From contig JAHEMJ010000014.1 of the NCBI GenBank assembly GCA_024643725.1, positions 186,001 through 250,000 of the forward strand: a DNA stretch of 64,000 nt, read 5' to 3'. The DNA comes from Crocinitomicaceae bacterium (lineage in GTDB: Bacteria > Bacteroidota > Bacteroidia > Flavobacteriales_D > Crocinitomicaceae). The notes beneath the pieces were generated by a model. It made no database searches, was not told the DNA's origin, and saw nothing but the letters and a program-made list of their open reading frames with translations. The stretch's first letter is position 1, and each line of letters begins with the position of its first letter. Positions 1-9,081 of this stretch are shown piece after piece. A program made the position numbers and the translations under genes.

Positions 1-2
1 AA

Positions 3-869
3 AAAGATTTCATAAAAGAATTGTTTCAAGAGAAACTAGGCGTCCATGAGGTTCCGGTTAATCCAGAACTTTGGACCTCGGTTTCTTCTTCGCTTTCTAC
101 TAGTTCGGCGATAACTAGTAGTGGCTTATCTTTTATTGCTAAATCCATTATCGGTGGACTAAGTGCCGCAGCCGTTATCGGTAGTGTTTGGTTTATCAGT
201 CGCCCTTCCGTTACTCCAGCAAATAAACATGTTACGACATCTAAAAGTGCACATCATTCCGTTCAAACTTCGAATGAAAGCAAAAGAAGTCATTTCCGAA
301 CTGATGGTACACCTCACGACGTTCAAAATAGTTTAGCTCATGAGTCGATCCAAGCAGAAGAATTAACAGACAATGGCCCAGCATTTGGTCCAGGGATCCT
401 ACACAGCGGTTATGGTAGTGCTTCATGCGGCCCTGACATTTCTTTGAAGAATCGGGAGAATGAGGTCATGCCAATTCTTCCATTACAAACGATGGTTTCT
501 GATCAAAGCATTCATGCGATTTCTGAAAATACCCAGGCTTTACAGGCAGATAAAGTTGACAACGAACCAAGTTCCATAGAACAGGAAGAAACCATCATTT
601 TACCAAACATTTTTACTCCGAATGCGGATGGTAAAAACGATGTGTTCAGCATTGATTTAAGTGCTTTTGAATTCACAGACTATAGTTTAGTCGTTCTTGA
701 CATGAACAATCACGTTGTATTTAAAAGCAATAATCCACTTGAAAGTTGGAATGGTAAAACCGTTGATGGAGAACTATGTTTACCTGGAAATTACGTGTAT
801 TATTTAACAGGAAAAACCAGCGAAGGAAAAACCATTACTAATTATTCGAACTTGCGAATTCAATATTGA
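3..869 (+). CDS. Single-pass membrane protein with C-terminal gliding-motility-type domain (5' partial)
   Basis: The frame is open to the left edge, so the true start lies outside the window; a TTG at 21 is in frame but the residues before it (KDFIKEL) fit the protein. The visible part has a short cytoplasmic-looking N-terminus, one hydrophobic segment at about residues 39-66, a low-complexity Ser/His/Glu-rich linker, and from about residue 198 a domain beginning with PNIFTPNADGKND. That is the hallmark of the gliding-motility-associated (CHU_C, T9SS type B) C-terminal domain. There is no cleavable signal peptide. The layout resembles anti-sigma-like membrane proteins encoded beside ECF sigma factors in Bacteroidota, but no sigma gene is visible, so this role is inference. 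Its 3' end overlaps the convergent gene by 32 bases. Confidence 0.7.
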   Translation, partial: KDFIKELFQEKLGVHEVPVNPELWTSVSSSLSTSSAITSSGLSFIAKSIIGGLSAAAVIGSVWFISRPSVTPANKHVTTSKSAHHSVQTSNESKRSHFRTDGTPHDVQNSLAHESIQAEELTDNGPAFGPGILHSGYGSASCGPDISLKNRENEVMPILPLQTMVSDQSIHAISENTQALQADKVDNEPSSIEQEETIILPNIFTPNADGKNDVFSIDLSAFEFTDYSLVVLDMNNHVVFKSNNPLESWNGKTVDGELCLPGNYVYYLTGKTSEGKTITNYSNLRIQY

Positions 870-1548
870 ATTTGTTGTCCAATTCAGTTGCTACTTTAGA
901 TATTCCTAGGTAAAACAAAACATTCCCTATGGATAGTAATAAATGCGTTACATCATTTTTATCAAACCATGGATGTAAGTTGATTTTCATCAAGAAAAAG
1001 AAAGCTGCAGGCAGCATTGCCAAGACTCCTAGTGTAAAATAATGAAATGGCGCTTGGTGTTTTCTGTAAAATACCATTCCTAAAATCCCTGCGCTCAAAA
1101 TCGTTCCGACAATCGTATTTATTGCGACAGGTAAAAATCCAATATCTGGTTTATGCATCACATTTTTTGTTAAACACAACCAAGTCACTAAGACATAAAT
1201 CAAGATCATTTTACTCAATGAAATGAATCGATAAGCTTTCATTCTTTTTTGATCATGGACAAACGAAATCATTGCTCGTTCAATAAAATAAACCGATAAT
1301 ATTCCTGTATACCATCCAAATAGTTTCCCGGGTGTTCCCCAGTAATGGTAAAACGCGTGTCCTAGTCCACCAGTAAAGGTGCTTATGCCTAACATGATAA
1401 AAAAGGCTAAGAACCAATTGACAAAAGGATTTTTAGCTTGACTTTTCCAAACTTTTATGGCTAGGTAAAAACAGATCAATGCCATCATCGTATCTGTCAA
1501 GAACGTATTTGGTTCGAGGATAATGAGATCTCCCCATTTTACGCTCAT
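838..1548 (-). CDS. Multi-pass membrane protein of unknown function (DUF6962-like)
   Basis: A 236-residue protein with about seven hydrophobic segments and few charged loops, with no catalytic motif I recognise. The overall pattern recalls Bacteroidota proteins grouped as DUF6962, but I am not certain of the family. The reading frame stays open to 1635, yet I place the start at the ATG of MSVKWGD because a TAnnTTTG promoter element lies at 1580-1587 on this strand, which leaves a leader of roughly 25 bases. Longer starts would fall on or upstream of the predicted transcription start. The gene is divergent from the lipid kinase and converges on the partial gene at the left edge. Confidence 0.6.
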   Translation of the reverse strand: MSVKWGDLIILEPNTFLTDTMMALICFYLAIKVWKSQAKNPFVNWFLAFFIMLGISTFTGGLGHAFYHYWGTPGKLFGWYTGILSVYFIERAMISFVHDQKRMKAYRFISLSKMILIYVLVTWLCLTKNVMHKPDIGFLPVAINTIVGTILSAGILGMVFYRKHQAPFHYFTLGVLAMLPAAFFFLMKINLHPWFDKNDVTHLLLSIGNVLFYLGISKVATELDNKFNIEFASSNN

Positions 1549-1579
1549 TTTTTCAAAATCAGACCCGATAATCATACAG

Positions 1580-1587
1580 CAAAGATA
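1580..1587 (-). promoter_or_regulatory. -7 promoter element TATCTTTG
   Basis: Perfect match to the Bacteroidota TAnnTTTG element, 31 bases before the chosen ATG of the membrane protein at 838-1548. No clear -33 TTG is visible. Confidence 0.55.
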
Positions 1588-1661
1588 GTGATTTGCTTTT
1601 TCATGTACGAAAAGGAGTTCATCACCTTTTTGCATTTATGAAAAATCAACGTCTATTTCAT

Positions 1662-1669
1662 TACCTTTG
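1662..1669 (+). promoter_or_regulatory. -7 promoter element TACCTTTG, probable leaderless start
   Basis: Perfect TAnnTTTG match that ends four bases before the ATG at 1674. Transcription would be expected to begin at or next to the start codon. A -33 TTG at normal spacing is not evident. Confidence 0.55.
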
Positions 1670-1673
1670 GTAG

Positions 1674-2570
1674 ATGTCAAAACTACTCTGTTTACTGAAT
1701 GGCAGCAAGAAAAAAAGTGCTGTCATCTTGGAACTAATTGAACTTTGTCAGTCCACATGGCAGCGTGATTTCACCATTCTTGAATCAACCGTTGAAAAAG
1801 AACTGATTTTAATAGCCAAAGAACATGCTTCCAAAGTGGATATTGTCATCGCCATAGGAGGAGATGGAACCTTAAACGAAATCATCAATGGACTGATGGA
1901 TTCCGGCGTAGAAAAACTCCCAACGGTGGCGATTATCCCAAATGGGACGGGGAATGATTTTTATCAAAGTGCTGGATTCAATTCCTTTAACATCAACAGA
2001 TTCATGACCGCCATTTCACAGAATAAAACCATTTCCTGTGATGTTGGAAGGATTCAAGCAGATGAAGAAATTCGCTATTTCATGAATGTGGCAGATATCG
2101 GTTTTGGTGGAGCGGTGGTGCTTTCATTGAATCAATTTCGAAAACAATTCGGACCCGGATTTTCCTATGGATTAGCTATTTTAAAAACTTTTTTTAGCTA
2201 TGAGCGTCCAAAGGTTCAGATAAGCTCAGACTCCTTTGAATATCGTGGCGAGTTATTACTTGCCGCAGGATGTAACGGAGCCATTTTTGGAAACGGACTT
2301 CACATCCATCCAGGTGCAACGATTCACGATGGTAAATTAAACATGACCATTCTCGGAAAAGTATCCTTATTCGATTACCTGCGCAATGTCCTAAAAGTTA
2401 AGAGGGGGAAACGAATCAAACATCCCGAAGCACATTATTTCGAGAGTAATCATTTGCGCTTGAAAACAGATGGAACTATTTTACACGCCGAAACAGATGG
2501 TGAATACTTGAGTGGCTCATGTTTCGAAATTTCCATACTCCCAAAAAGAATTAACATTCTTCCATATTAA
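1674..2570 (+). CDS. Diacylglycerol/lipid kinase family protein (YegS/DgkB type)
   Basis: A 298-residue DAGK-catalytic-domain protein. The nucleotide-binding signature GGDGTLNE is at about residues 62-69, and PNGTGNDF about 25 residues later is the second conserved motif of this family. The C-terminal beta-rich half ends with a typical TDGE segment. The family phosphorylates diacylglycerol or related lipids with ATP at the inner membrane; the exact lipid cannot be read from sequence. It is followed 30 bases later by ispD, which has its own promoter-like element. The ATG lies four bases after a TAnnTTTG element, so the mRNA may lack a leader. Confidence 0.88.
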   Translation: MSKLLCLLNGSKKKSAVILELIELCQSTWQRDFTILESTVEKELILIAKEHASKVDIVIAIGGDGTLNEIINGLMDSGVEKLPTVAIIPNGTGNDFYQSAGFNSFNINRFMTAISQNKTISCDVGRIQADEEIRYFMNVADIGFGGAVVLSLNQFRKQFGPGFSYGLAILKTFFSYERPKVQISSDSFEYRGELLLAAGCNGAIFGNGLHIHPGATIHDGKLNMTILGKVSLFDYLRNVLKVKRGKRIKHPEAHYFESNHLRLKTDGTILHAETDGEYLSGSCFEISILPKRINILPY

Positions 2571-2585
2571 ATCCAGTGTAATGTT

Positions 2586-2593
2586 TATTTTTG
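2586..2593 (+). promoter_or_regulatory. -7 promoter element TATTTTTG before ispD
   Basis: Perfect TAnnTTTG match, with seven bases between it and the ispD ATG. This predicts an extremely short leader. Confidence 0.45.
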
Positions 2594-2600
2594 AGTCCAT

Positions 2601-3275
2601 ATGTTAGGCACTGTAATCATTACTGCTGGTGGAATTGGGAAACGCATGGGGGGAAATTTACCCAAACAATTTCTATCCCTTCATGGCAAACCTATTTTAC
2701 TCCATAGTTTGGAGAAATTTCACCACTACGATCCAAAACTACAACTCATTGTGACCTTGCCAAGTGATTGGTTGGGTTATTGGCAAGAGCTGTTGCAGAC
2801 CCACCAATGTGATATTCCGCATGAAGTGGTTGTCGGTGGAGAAGAACGATTTCATTCCATTCAATTGGCGCTTGACTCCTGCAAAGGATCCTTCATTGCT
2901 GTTCACGACGGCGTGCGTCCATTAGTCAGTGAGCAAACTATTGAACGCTGTTTTACTGCGTTACTTCATGCTAAAAGTGTGGTTCCCGTATTGGCGTTAA
3001 AAGACTCCTTGCGAGCGGTACATTCCGACGGATCAAAAATGGTCAATCGAAGTGAATTCAAATTAGTCCATACTCCACAATGTTTTGATGCAGAAACGTT
3101 AAAAAAAGCCTATCAAACAAGCTATCATTCAGGAATGACCGATGACGCCAGTGTCGTGGAGGCCTTGGGTATCCAAGCATTTCTTGTGGATAGTAATGAA
3201 GAGAATATTAAAATTACCACAAACAGCGACCTATTGATCGCGGACGCATACATGCAACAAATGAACTCAAAATGA
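2601..3275 (+). CDS. ispD: 2-C-methyl-D-erythritol 4-phosphate cytidylyltransferase
   Basis: A 224-residue protein that transfers CMP from CTP to methylerythritol phosphate in the non-mevalonate isoprenoid pathway. The N-terminal nucleotide-binding signature TAGGIGKRMGGNLPKQF is near residues 8-24, followed by the conserved HDGVRPLV block (about residue 105) and a C-terminal TDDASVVEALG segment. Length is normal for the family. It overlaps the downstream LD-carboxypeptidase by four bases (ATGA), so the two are probably translationally coupled. Isoprenoid precursors from this pathway would also feed the carotenoid genes at 13.9-16.8 kb. Confidence 0.93.
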   Translation: MLGTVIITAGGIGKRMGGNLPKQFLSLHGKPILLHSLEKFHHYDPKLQLIVTLPSDWLGYWQELLQTHQCDIPHEVVVGGEERFHSIQLALDSCKGSFIAVHDGVRPLVSEQTIERCFTALLHAKSVVPVLALKDSLRAVHSDGSKMVNRSEFKLVHTPQCFDAETLKKAYQTSYHSGMTDDASVVEALGIQAFLVDSNEENIKITTNSDLLIADAYMQQMNSK

Positions 3276-4177
3276 TTATTCCGCCAAACGTATCCAAAGG
3301 TGATTTAATTTACATAACTGCACCAGCAAAAGCCACGGATGTCGCTTCCGTTTCCTATACGAAGTCCTTTCTAGAATCGCACGGATTTCGGGTTTTATTA
3401 AGTGAACATTGCTTAGGCTCGTACCGATATTTTTCCGGAACAGATGAAGAACGTACTGCTGACATGCAGTTTGGGATCGACCATCCAGAAGTGAAAGCCA
3501 TTTTGTGCGCACGTGGTGGTTATGGCTGTGTGCGAATTGTAGATCAAATCAATTGGGCAAACATGTTACGTGAACCACGTTGGTTGATTGGTTTTAGTGA
3601 CATCACCGTATTTCATCACCGGTTAATGAAGCTCGGAGTGCAAAGTATTCACGGTTCGATGCCTTTGAACTTTGAGAAGAATACGCCCGAAGCTTTAGAA
3701 ACCATGCTCGCGCTTCTTCAAGGAGAAAAACCTGTCATCCAGTGCGAAGCAAATCCAGCGAATCAGCTTGGTTCGGCCGAGGGGATATTAATGGGTGGAA
3801 ATTTAAGTATTGTATTTAGTCTGTTAGGCACAGATGACGCCTTACAATTTGATGGCGGAATTTTATTTCTGGAGGATTTGGCCGAACAATTGTATCACCT
3901 TGACCGTATGTTTTTCGCCTTAAAAAAAGCGGGAGCCCTTTCGAAAATTAAGGGATTAATGATTGGCGGAATGACTGATTTAGAGGACACCGATAATCCA
4001 ACTGGATTAACGATTGATGAAATTGTTTCCTATCATTTCAAGTATTCCAAGATTCCGATTTGCTATGATTTTCCGATTGGGCATTTTGAAGATAATCGAT
4101 CCGTCATCGTAGGGGCGGAAGTAAAATTAAACGTTCACGAAACAGGGGCTTCTCTATCTTATCTAAATTCATTCTAA
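3272..4177 (+). CDS. LD-carboxypeptidase (peptidase S66 family)
   Basis: A 301-residue protein resembling LdcA/MccF serine peptidases. The family cleaves the terminal D-Ala from the L,D bond of murein tetrapeptides during peptidoglycan recycling. Visible landmarks are RGGYG (about residue 80), the nucleophile elbow IGFSD carrying the catalytic Ser (about residue 111), the LEDL segment with the conserved Glu, and GHFEDN near the C-terminus supplying His. No signal peptide is seen, in line with a cytoplasmic recycling enzyme. The start codon overlaps the ispD stop. A function in immunity to a microcin-like compound is known for some relatives but nothing here supports it. Confidence 0.88.
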   Translation: MIIPPNVSKGDLIYITAPAKATDVASVSYTKSFLESHGFRVLLSEHCLGSYRYFSGTDEERTADMQFGIDHPEVKAILCARGGYGCVRIVDQINWANMLREPRWLIGFSDITVFHHRLMKLGVQSIHGSMPLNFEKNTPEALETMLALLQGEKPVIQCEANPANQLGSAEGILMGGNLSIVFSLLGTDDALQFDGGILFLEDLAEQLYHLDRMFFALKKAGALSKIKGLMIGGMTDLEDTDNPTGLTIDEIVSYHFKYSKIPICYDFPIGHFEDNRSVIVGAEVKLNVHETGASLSYLNSF

Positions 4178-4214
4178 ATAAAAACAAAATTCCCATTTTC
4201 TTGTTAGTTAGAAG

Positions 4215-4222
4215 TAAATTTG
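4215..4222 (+). promoter_or_regulatory. -7 promoter element TAAATTTG before sdhC
   Basis: Perfect TAnnTTTG match 23 bases before the sdhC ATG. It is likely the promoter of the sdhCAB operon; the -33 box is not clear. Confidence 0.5.
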
Positions 4223-4245
4223 CAGCACATTAATGGTTAACAATT

Positions 4246-5151
4246 ATGAGTAACTCAGTATTATTTAAATCATCCATCGCCAAGAAATACTTCATGGCTT
4301 TGACGGGACTGTTCTTATGTACATTCCTCATCGGTCACCTTCTCGGAAACCTTCAACTTATATTTAAGACAGGAGAAGAAGGGCGACGTGCATTCAATGA
4401 ATATGCTTACTTCATGGGGCATAATTTATTCATCAAAGTGCTATCGTATACCACGTATATCGCGATCATCATCCACGCAGTGGATGGCATCATGTTGACG
4501 ATTCAAAATAAAAAAGCGCGTCCGGTGAATTACGCTTACAATAATCCAAAAGCAAATTCAAGTACTGCCTCCAGAAACATGGCGATTTTAGGAACCTTGA
4601 TTTTGGTTTTCTTGGCAACGCACATGGCGAATTTCTGGTGGAAAGCAAAAATCACGGAAGAAATTCCAATGCATTCATTGGTAAAAACGGTTGACTATCC
4701 AGTTGGACAAAACCCAGCTACTGGTGAAATGATTACCAAACCAATTGAGGTGACTCATTACTTGAATACAAATGGAACATACCAACAATTCAAAGTAAAG
4801 GATCCAAGCACTGGTCAAGAACAAAAATTGTTTGAGATTAAAAACAAACATGAATTTTACGACATTACTTCCGGTGTGAAAATTGGAGAAGGATACAAAG
4901 ATTTGCACACGGTTGTTATGACATTCTTTAGCAAAGAAAATTCAAGTGCACTGTTCGGAGTTATTTTTTATGTGATTTCGATGTTGGTTTTAGGTTACCA
5001 CTTGTGGCATGGATTTGCTTCTGCATTTCAATCACTCGGATTAAACCACCCATTGTATACGCCGATTATTAAGAAAATTGGGATGGCCTTCAGTATTGTC
5101 GTGCCTTTCTTGTTCGCAATTATTCCCGTTATTATTTACATGAACCATTAG
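4246..5151 (+). CDS. sdhC: Succinate dehydrogenase cytochrome b subunit (b558 type)
   Basis: This 301-residue membrane anchor holds heme and quinone for succinate:quinone oxidoreductase. Five hydrophobic segments lie at about residues 12-35, 62-85, 110-132, 228-250 and 272-298. Candidate heme-ligand His residues occur in GHLLGNL, IIHAVDG, ATHMANF and GYHLWHG. A soluble stretch of roughly 90 residues between the third and fourth segments, rich in Lys/Glu/Thr, makes the protein longer than the usual 220-240 residues of Bacteroidota SdhC. It leads the operon; sdhA follows after 13 bases and sdhB 14 bases after that. Confidence 0.92.
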   Translation: MSNSVLFKSSIAKKYFMALTGLFLCTFLIGHLLGNLQLIFKTGEEGRRAFNEYAYFMGHNLFIKVLSYTTYIAIIIHAVDGIMLTIQNKKARPVNYAYNNPKANSSTASRNMAILGTLILVFLATHMANFWWKAKITEEIPMHSLVKTVDYPVGQNPATGEMITKPIEVTHYLNTNGTYQQFKVKDPSTGQEQKLFEIKNKHEFYDITSGVKIGEGYKDLHTVVMTFFSKENSSALFGVIFYVISMLVLGYHLWHGFASAFQSLGLNHPLYTPIIKKIGMAFSIVVPFLFAIIPVIIYMNH

Positions 5152-5164
5152 GAAAAACAGGATT

Positions 5165-7177
5165 ATGTCAAAATTAAACTCAAGAATTCCAGAAGGACCA
5201 ATTGCTGATAAGTGGACTAACCACAAAAATCACATGAAATTGGTTGCTCCAAACAACCGTCCAAAAATTGACGTCATTGTCGTTGGAACAGGATTAGCCG
5301 GAGCGTCGGCTGCAGCATCTCTAGGTGAGATGGGATATAACGTTAAAGCATTCTGTTTTCAAGATTCTCCTCGTCGTGCGCACTCCATTGCGGCACAGGG
5401 AGGTATAAATGCGGCGAAAAATTATCAAAACGATGGTGACTCCGTTTACCGTTTGTTTTACGATACCATTAAAGGAGGAGACTATCGTGCGCGTGAAGCA
5501 AATGTGCATCGTTTAGCGGAAGTTTCCGGAAACATCATCGACCAATGTGTCGCGCAAGGTGTTCCTTTTGCACGTGAATATGGTGGCTTGTTAGATAACC
5601 GCTCTTTTGGTGGAACACAAGTTCAACGTACATTTTACGCTGCTGGACAAACAGGACAACAATTGTTATTAGGTGCATATTCAGCATTATCTCGTCAAAT
5701 TGGATTAGGTCGTGTGAAAATGTACCACCGTCACGAAATGATGGATTTGGTTAAAATTGACGGTAAAGCACGTGGAATCATTGCCCGTAACTTAGTAACA
5801 GGAGAAATCGAGCGTCATTCTGCTCATGCTGTGATTATTGCATCAGGTGGATATGGAAATGTGTATTTCTTGTCAACCAACGCTATGGGAAGTAACGTTT
5901 CAGCCGCATGGAAAGTGCACAAAAGAGGCGCGTTGTTCGCGAACCCTTGTTACGTTCAAATTCACCCTACCTGCGTACCTGTCCATGGAACAAATCAATC
6001 CAAATTAACGTTAATGTCGGAGTCCTTAAGAAACTCCGGACGTATTTGGGTTCCGAAGAAAAAAGAAGATGCAGAAGCCATTCGTGCTGGTAAATTAAAA
6101 CCTACACAAATCGCAGAAGAAGATAGAGATTACTACTTGGAAAGAAGGTATCCTGCTTTTGGGAACTTAGTTCCACGTGACGTGGCATCACGTGCGGCGA
6201 AAGAGCGTTGTGATGCTGGATACGGAATTGAAGCAAATGATACCAATGAAGGTGTTTATTTGGATTTCGCTTCTGAAATTAAAAGCAAAGGAAAACAAGC
6301 CGCTTATGCTTTGGGGGATCATAATCCAACCGAAGAGCGCATGATTGAGCTTGGTAAAAAATGGATCGAAGAGAAATACGGGAATTTATTCCAGATGTAT
6401 CAAAAGATTACGGATGATAATCCGTATGAAACACCGATGAAAATTTATCCAGCTGTTCACTACACAATGGGTGGTGTGTGGGTAGATTACAACCTACAAA
6501 GTACAATTGAGGGATGTTTTGTGACTGGAGAGGCAAACTTCTCTGACCACGGAGCGAATCGTCTTGGAGCTTCTGCCTTAATGCAAGGATTAGCGGACGG
6601 ATACTTCGTAGTTCCTTATACTGTTTCCGATTACTTAGCAAATGAGATTCGCACAGGTAAAATTTCTACAGATGCCCCAGAATTTGAGGCTGCCGAAAAC
6701 GAAGTGAAAGAATCCATTCAGAAATTCTTAAACAACAACGGAAGCAAATCTGTTGACTTCTTCCACAAACGATTGGGTTTAATCATGTGGAACAAAGTTG
6801 GAATGGCTAGAAATGAGCAAGGCTTAAAAGAAGCCATCGAAGAAATTGCTGAATTGCGCGAAGAATTCTATAAAGATGTTTACGTGCCAGGAAACGCTGA
6901 TGAAATGAATCCAGAATTGGAGAAAGTAATGCGTGTGGCCGATCTTCTTGAATTAGGTCAATTGATGGCAGTTGATGCGTTACATCGTAAAGAATCGTGT
7001 GGTGGACATTTCCGTGAAGAATACCAAGATGCTGAAGGGGAAACCTTACGTGATGATGAAAACTTCAAATATGTAGGCGCTTGGGAATACAACGGAGGTG
7101 ATGCAAAAAATGCAACCCTTCATAAAGAAGACTTGAATTACGAGTTTATTAAAATTGCAGCAAGAAATTACAAATAA
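5165..7177 (+). CDS. sdhA: Succinate dehydrogenase/fumarate reductase flavoprotein subunit
   Basis: A 670-residue catalytic subunit that oxidises succinate to fumarate with covalently bound FAD. An N-terminal dinucleotide-binding motif [15 protein letters not shown] is at about residue 38. The segment [15 protein letters not shown] contains the His that normally carries FAD, and QIHPTCVP and GGVWVDYN are family active-site regions. The C-terminal helical domain ends with the GGHFREEYQ block. Length matches the b558-linked Bacteroidota and epsilonproteobacterial subfamily. It is the second gene of sdhCAB. Confidence 0.96.
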   Translation: MSKLNSRIPEGPIADKWTNHKNHMKLVAPNNRPKIDVIVVGTGLAGASAAASLGEMGYNVKAFCFQDSPRRAHSIAAQGGINAAKNYQNDGDSVYRLFYDTIKGGDYRAREANVHRLAEVSGNIIDQCVAQGVPFAREYGGLLDNRSFGGTQVQRTFYAAGQTGQQLLLGAYSALSRQIGLGRVKMYHRHEMMDLVKIDGKARGIIARNLVTGEIERHSAHAVIIASGGYGNVYFLSTNAMGSNVSAAWKVHKRGALFANPCYVQIHPTCVPVHGTNQSKLTLMSESLRNSGRIWVPKKKEDAEAIRAGKLKPTQIAEEDRDYYLERRYPAFGNLVPRDVASRAAKERCDAGYGIEANDTNEGVYLDFASEIKSKGKQAAYALGDHNPTEERMIELGKKWIEEKYGNLFQMYQKITDDNPYETPMKIYPAVHYTMGGVWVDYNLQSTIEGCFVTGEANFSDHGANRLGASALMQGLADGYFVVPYTVSDYLANEIRTGKISTDAPEFEAAENEVKESIQKFLNNNGSKSVDFFHKRLGLIMWNKVGMARNEQGLKEAIEEIAELREEFYKDVYVPGNADEMNPELEKVMRVADLLELGQLMAVDALHRKESCGGHFREEYQDAEGETLRDDENFKYVGAWEYNGGDAKNATLHKEDLNYEFIKIAARNYK

Positions 7178-7191
7178 TTAAGAAAGAGATT

Positions 7192-7956
7192 ATGGCTTCT
7201 AAGTTCATTAATATCACATTGAAAATCTGGAGACAGAGAAATACCAATGCCAAAGGTGCATTAGAAACGTACGCATTAAACAACGTTTCTACGGATAGCT
7301 CTTTCTTAGAGATGTTGGATCAATTGAATGAGCAATTGATTAACGAGAAAAAAGATCCAATTGCGTTTGATCACGATTGTCGTGAGGGAATTTGTGGAAT
7401 GTGTTCATTGTACATCAATGGACGTGCTCACGGTCCAGATACGGGTACGACTACATGTCAATTGCATATGCGTATGTTTAAGGATGGCGATACCATTTAC
7501 GTAGAGCCATGGAGATCGCGTGCTTTTCCAATCATCAAAGATTTAATGGTTGATCGAAGTGCATTCGACCGTATTCAACAAGCGGGTGGATTTGTTTCGG
7601 TAAATACCTCTGGTCGCACGATGGATGCAAATGCGATTCCTATTCCAAAAGCTGACGCCGACAAAGCATTCGAAGCTGCTGCTTGTATTGGTTGTGGAGC
7701 ATGTGTTGCTACATGTAAAAATGGTTCAGCTATGTTATTTGTTGGAGCGAAAGTTTCTCAATATGCTTTGTTACCGCAAGGAAAAGTAGAGGCAACTGAC
7801 CGAGTTTTGAATATGGTTCGTCAAATGGATGAAGAAGGATTCGGAAATTGTACAAATACTGGGGCTTGTGAAGTGGAATGTCCAAAAGGAATTTCTATTG
7901 AAAACATTGCTCGTATGAATCGAGAATTCCTAAAAGGAGCATTAACGAAATCTTAG
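7192..7956 (+). CDS. sdhB: Succinate dehydrogenase/fumarate reductase iron-sulfur subunit
   Basis: A 254-residue electron-transfer subunit. The [2Fe-2S] ligands are in CREGICGMC plus a Cys about 18 residues later (TTTCQLHM). The C-terminal ferredoxin-like part has [11 protein letters not shown] and [14 protein letters not shown] for the [4Fe-4S] and [3Fe-4S] centres. It is the last gene of sdhCAB and is followed 24 bases later by a strong intrinsic terminator. With fumC and icd elsewhere in the window it contributes to the TCA cycle and, through menaquinone, to respiration. Confidence 0.96.
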   Translation: MASKFINITLKIWRQRNTNAKGALETYALNNVSTDSSFLEMLDQLNEQLINEKKDPIAFDHDCREGICGMCSLYINGRAHGPDTGTTTCQLHMRMFKDGDTIYVEPWRSRAFPIIKDLMVDRSAFDRIQQAGGFVSVNTSGRTMDANAIPIPKADADKAFEAAACIGCGACVATCKNGSAMLFVGAKVSQYALLPQGKVEATDRVLNMVRQMDEEGFGNCTNTGACEVECPKGISIENIARMNREFLKGALTKS

Positions 7957-7980
7957 AAGTAAGATTTTCCTAAAAATAGA

Positions 7981-8008
7981 AACAGGCTTTTGAAGCCTGT
8001 TTTTTTTT
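7981..8008 (+). terminator. Intrinsic terminator of sdhCAB
   Basis: A 9-bp perfect stem (AACAGGCTT / AAGCCTGTT) with a three-base loop, followed by a run of T. Confidence 0.9.
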
Positions 8009-8024
8009 GCTTATAATTTGAATC

Positions 8025-8053
8025 AAAAAAATGTCCACCTTTTGAGTGGACAT
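8025..8053 (-). terminator. Intrinsic terminator of the small membrane protein gene
   Basis: On the minus strand, an 8-bp stem (ATGTCCAC / GTGGACAT at 8031-8038 and 8046-8053) is followed by six T. It faces the sdhB terminator from the other side. Confidence 0.8.
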
Positions 8054-8073
8054 TCAAATCATAAAATGATTTA

Positions 8074-8301
8074 TTATTTTAATTGTTGATTTTCTTTTTT
8101 GTACCAACCTACATTTTCGCTTACATTCACTGGTACATTCGCTTTCGCGCTTAACTTGCGTTGCGTATTCATCCAGTATCCGAATCCGAAGAATCCTAAA
8201 AGGATCAACATCGTATTAAAGTAATTTCCTACCAATTCGAAGAAACCAAAAGACCATTGAAAAAGGTCACCAATTGCGTAAATAATTTCTGTTGTCGTCA
8301 T
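8074..8301 (-). CDS. Small membrane protein, DUF6341-like
   Basis: A 75-residue protein with an amphipathic N-terminus (MTTTEIIYAIGDLFQW), one hydrophobic segment at about residues 28-44 ending in GFGYWMNTQ, and a charged C-terminal tail. The layout resembles the small Bacteroidota proteins grouped as DUF6341, whose function is unknown; the assignment is tentative. It forms its own transcription unit, with a TAnnTTTG element 19 bases upstream and an intrinsic terminator downstream, which supports it as a real gene. Confidence 0.75.
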   Translation of the reverse strand: MTTTEIIYAIGDLFQWSFGFFELVGNYFNTMLILLGFFGFGYWMNTQRKLSAKANVPVNVSENVGWYKKENQQLK

Positions 8302-8320
8302 GTTATTGAACTTTGATGAA

Positions 8321-8328
8321 CAAATGTA
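8321..8328 (-). promoter_or_regulatory. -7 promoter element TACATTTG
   Basis: Perfect TAnnTTTG match on the minus strand, 19 bases before the ATG of the small membrane protein. A TTG lies about 15 bases further upstream, slightly close for a -33 box. Confidence 0.5.
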
Positions 8329-8359
8329 TAATAAAAATCAACGCAATACTAGCATCTGT

Positions 8360-9064
8360 CTAAATTTCTCCCATTAATTGCAGGGTTTCACGGGCTGCAG
8401 CTTGTTCAGCTTCCTTCTTTGAAAAACCTTTTCCTCGTCCGTATTCTGTTCGATTGACAAAAACGGCCATCTCATAATTCCACTGTCCGTTGACGTGCGT
8501 CTCACTCACTAAATCAAAATCTAAAGGTAATTTTTTCTTTTGGCACCAAATAAACAACTTTGACTTAAAATCGAGTTCCTCCGACAATAACTGACTAAAG
8601 TTTAAATGATTACGAAAAACGTGTTTGATTAATGTCGCTTTAGTTTTCTCAAATCCGCCATCCAAATAAATGGCTCCAATGATGGCTTCGAAGGCGTTTC
8701 CTTCCAGCGTAGCAAGATTTATACTGCGTGCTTGATTATAAATCAACATGCTGCGAATGTTCATTTTTTCACCGATTGCAGCCAAGGACTTTCGGTTTAC
8801 AATGCGCGATTTTAATTTGGTTAAATATCCTTCGTCATCATCTGGATATTTCGTATATAAATACTCAGCAACGACGGCATCTAAAATGGAATCACCAAGG
8901 AATTCCAATCGTTCATTTGCGAAATCGTGTTTATCCTCCGGTAAAAAAGATTTATGGGTTAAGGCTCTCGTGAAATAAGCAACATTGATAGGCTTATACC
9001 CAAATTGTTTGAGTATGAACCGAATGATTTTTAATTCATCCTCTGTTCTTTTCGTGGAAAACAA
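8360..9064 (-). CDS. rnc: Ribonuclease III
   Basis: A 234-residue double-strand-specific RNase that processes rRNA precursors and structured mRNAs. The catalytic signature ERLEFLGDSILD is at about residue 48, with the second acidic site in NAFEAIIGAIYLDGGF (about residue 125). The C-terminal 70 residues form a dsRNA-binding domain ending in KKEAEQAAA. No ATG is available: the most plausible start is TTG at 9062-9064, 17 bases after the fabF stop. Longer in-frame extension into the fabF-rnc gap would need CTG. It is the third gene of acpP-fabF-rnc, a common Bacteroidota arrangement. Confidence 0.92.
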   Translation of the reverse strand: MFSTKRTEDELKIIRFILKQFGYKPINVAYFTRALTHKSFLPEDKHDFANERLEFLGDSILDAVVAEYLYTKYPDDDEGYLTKLKSRIVNRKSLAAIGEKMNIRSMLIYNQARSINLATLEGNAFEAIIGAIYLDGGFEKTKATLIKHVFRNHLNFSQLLSEELDFKSKLFIWCQKKKLPLDFDLVSETHVNGQWNYEMAVFVNRTEYGRGKGFSKKEAEQAAARETLQLMGEI

Positions 9065-9081
9065 AGGAAGTTTCAGAGCGC

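Noticed and set aside
8383-8394. GTTTCACGGG inside rnc as a third parS-like site
   Set aside because: Only half of the palindrome matches; the second half is unrelated.
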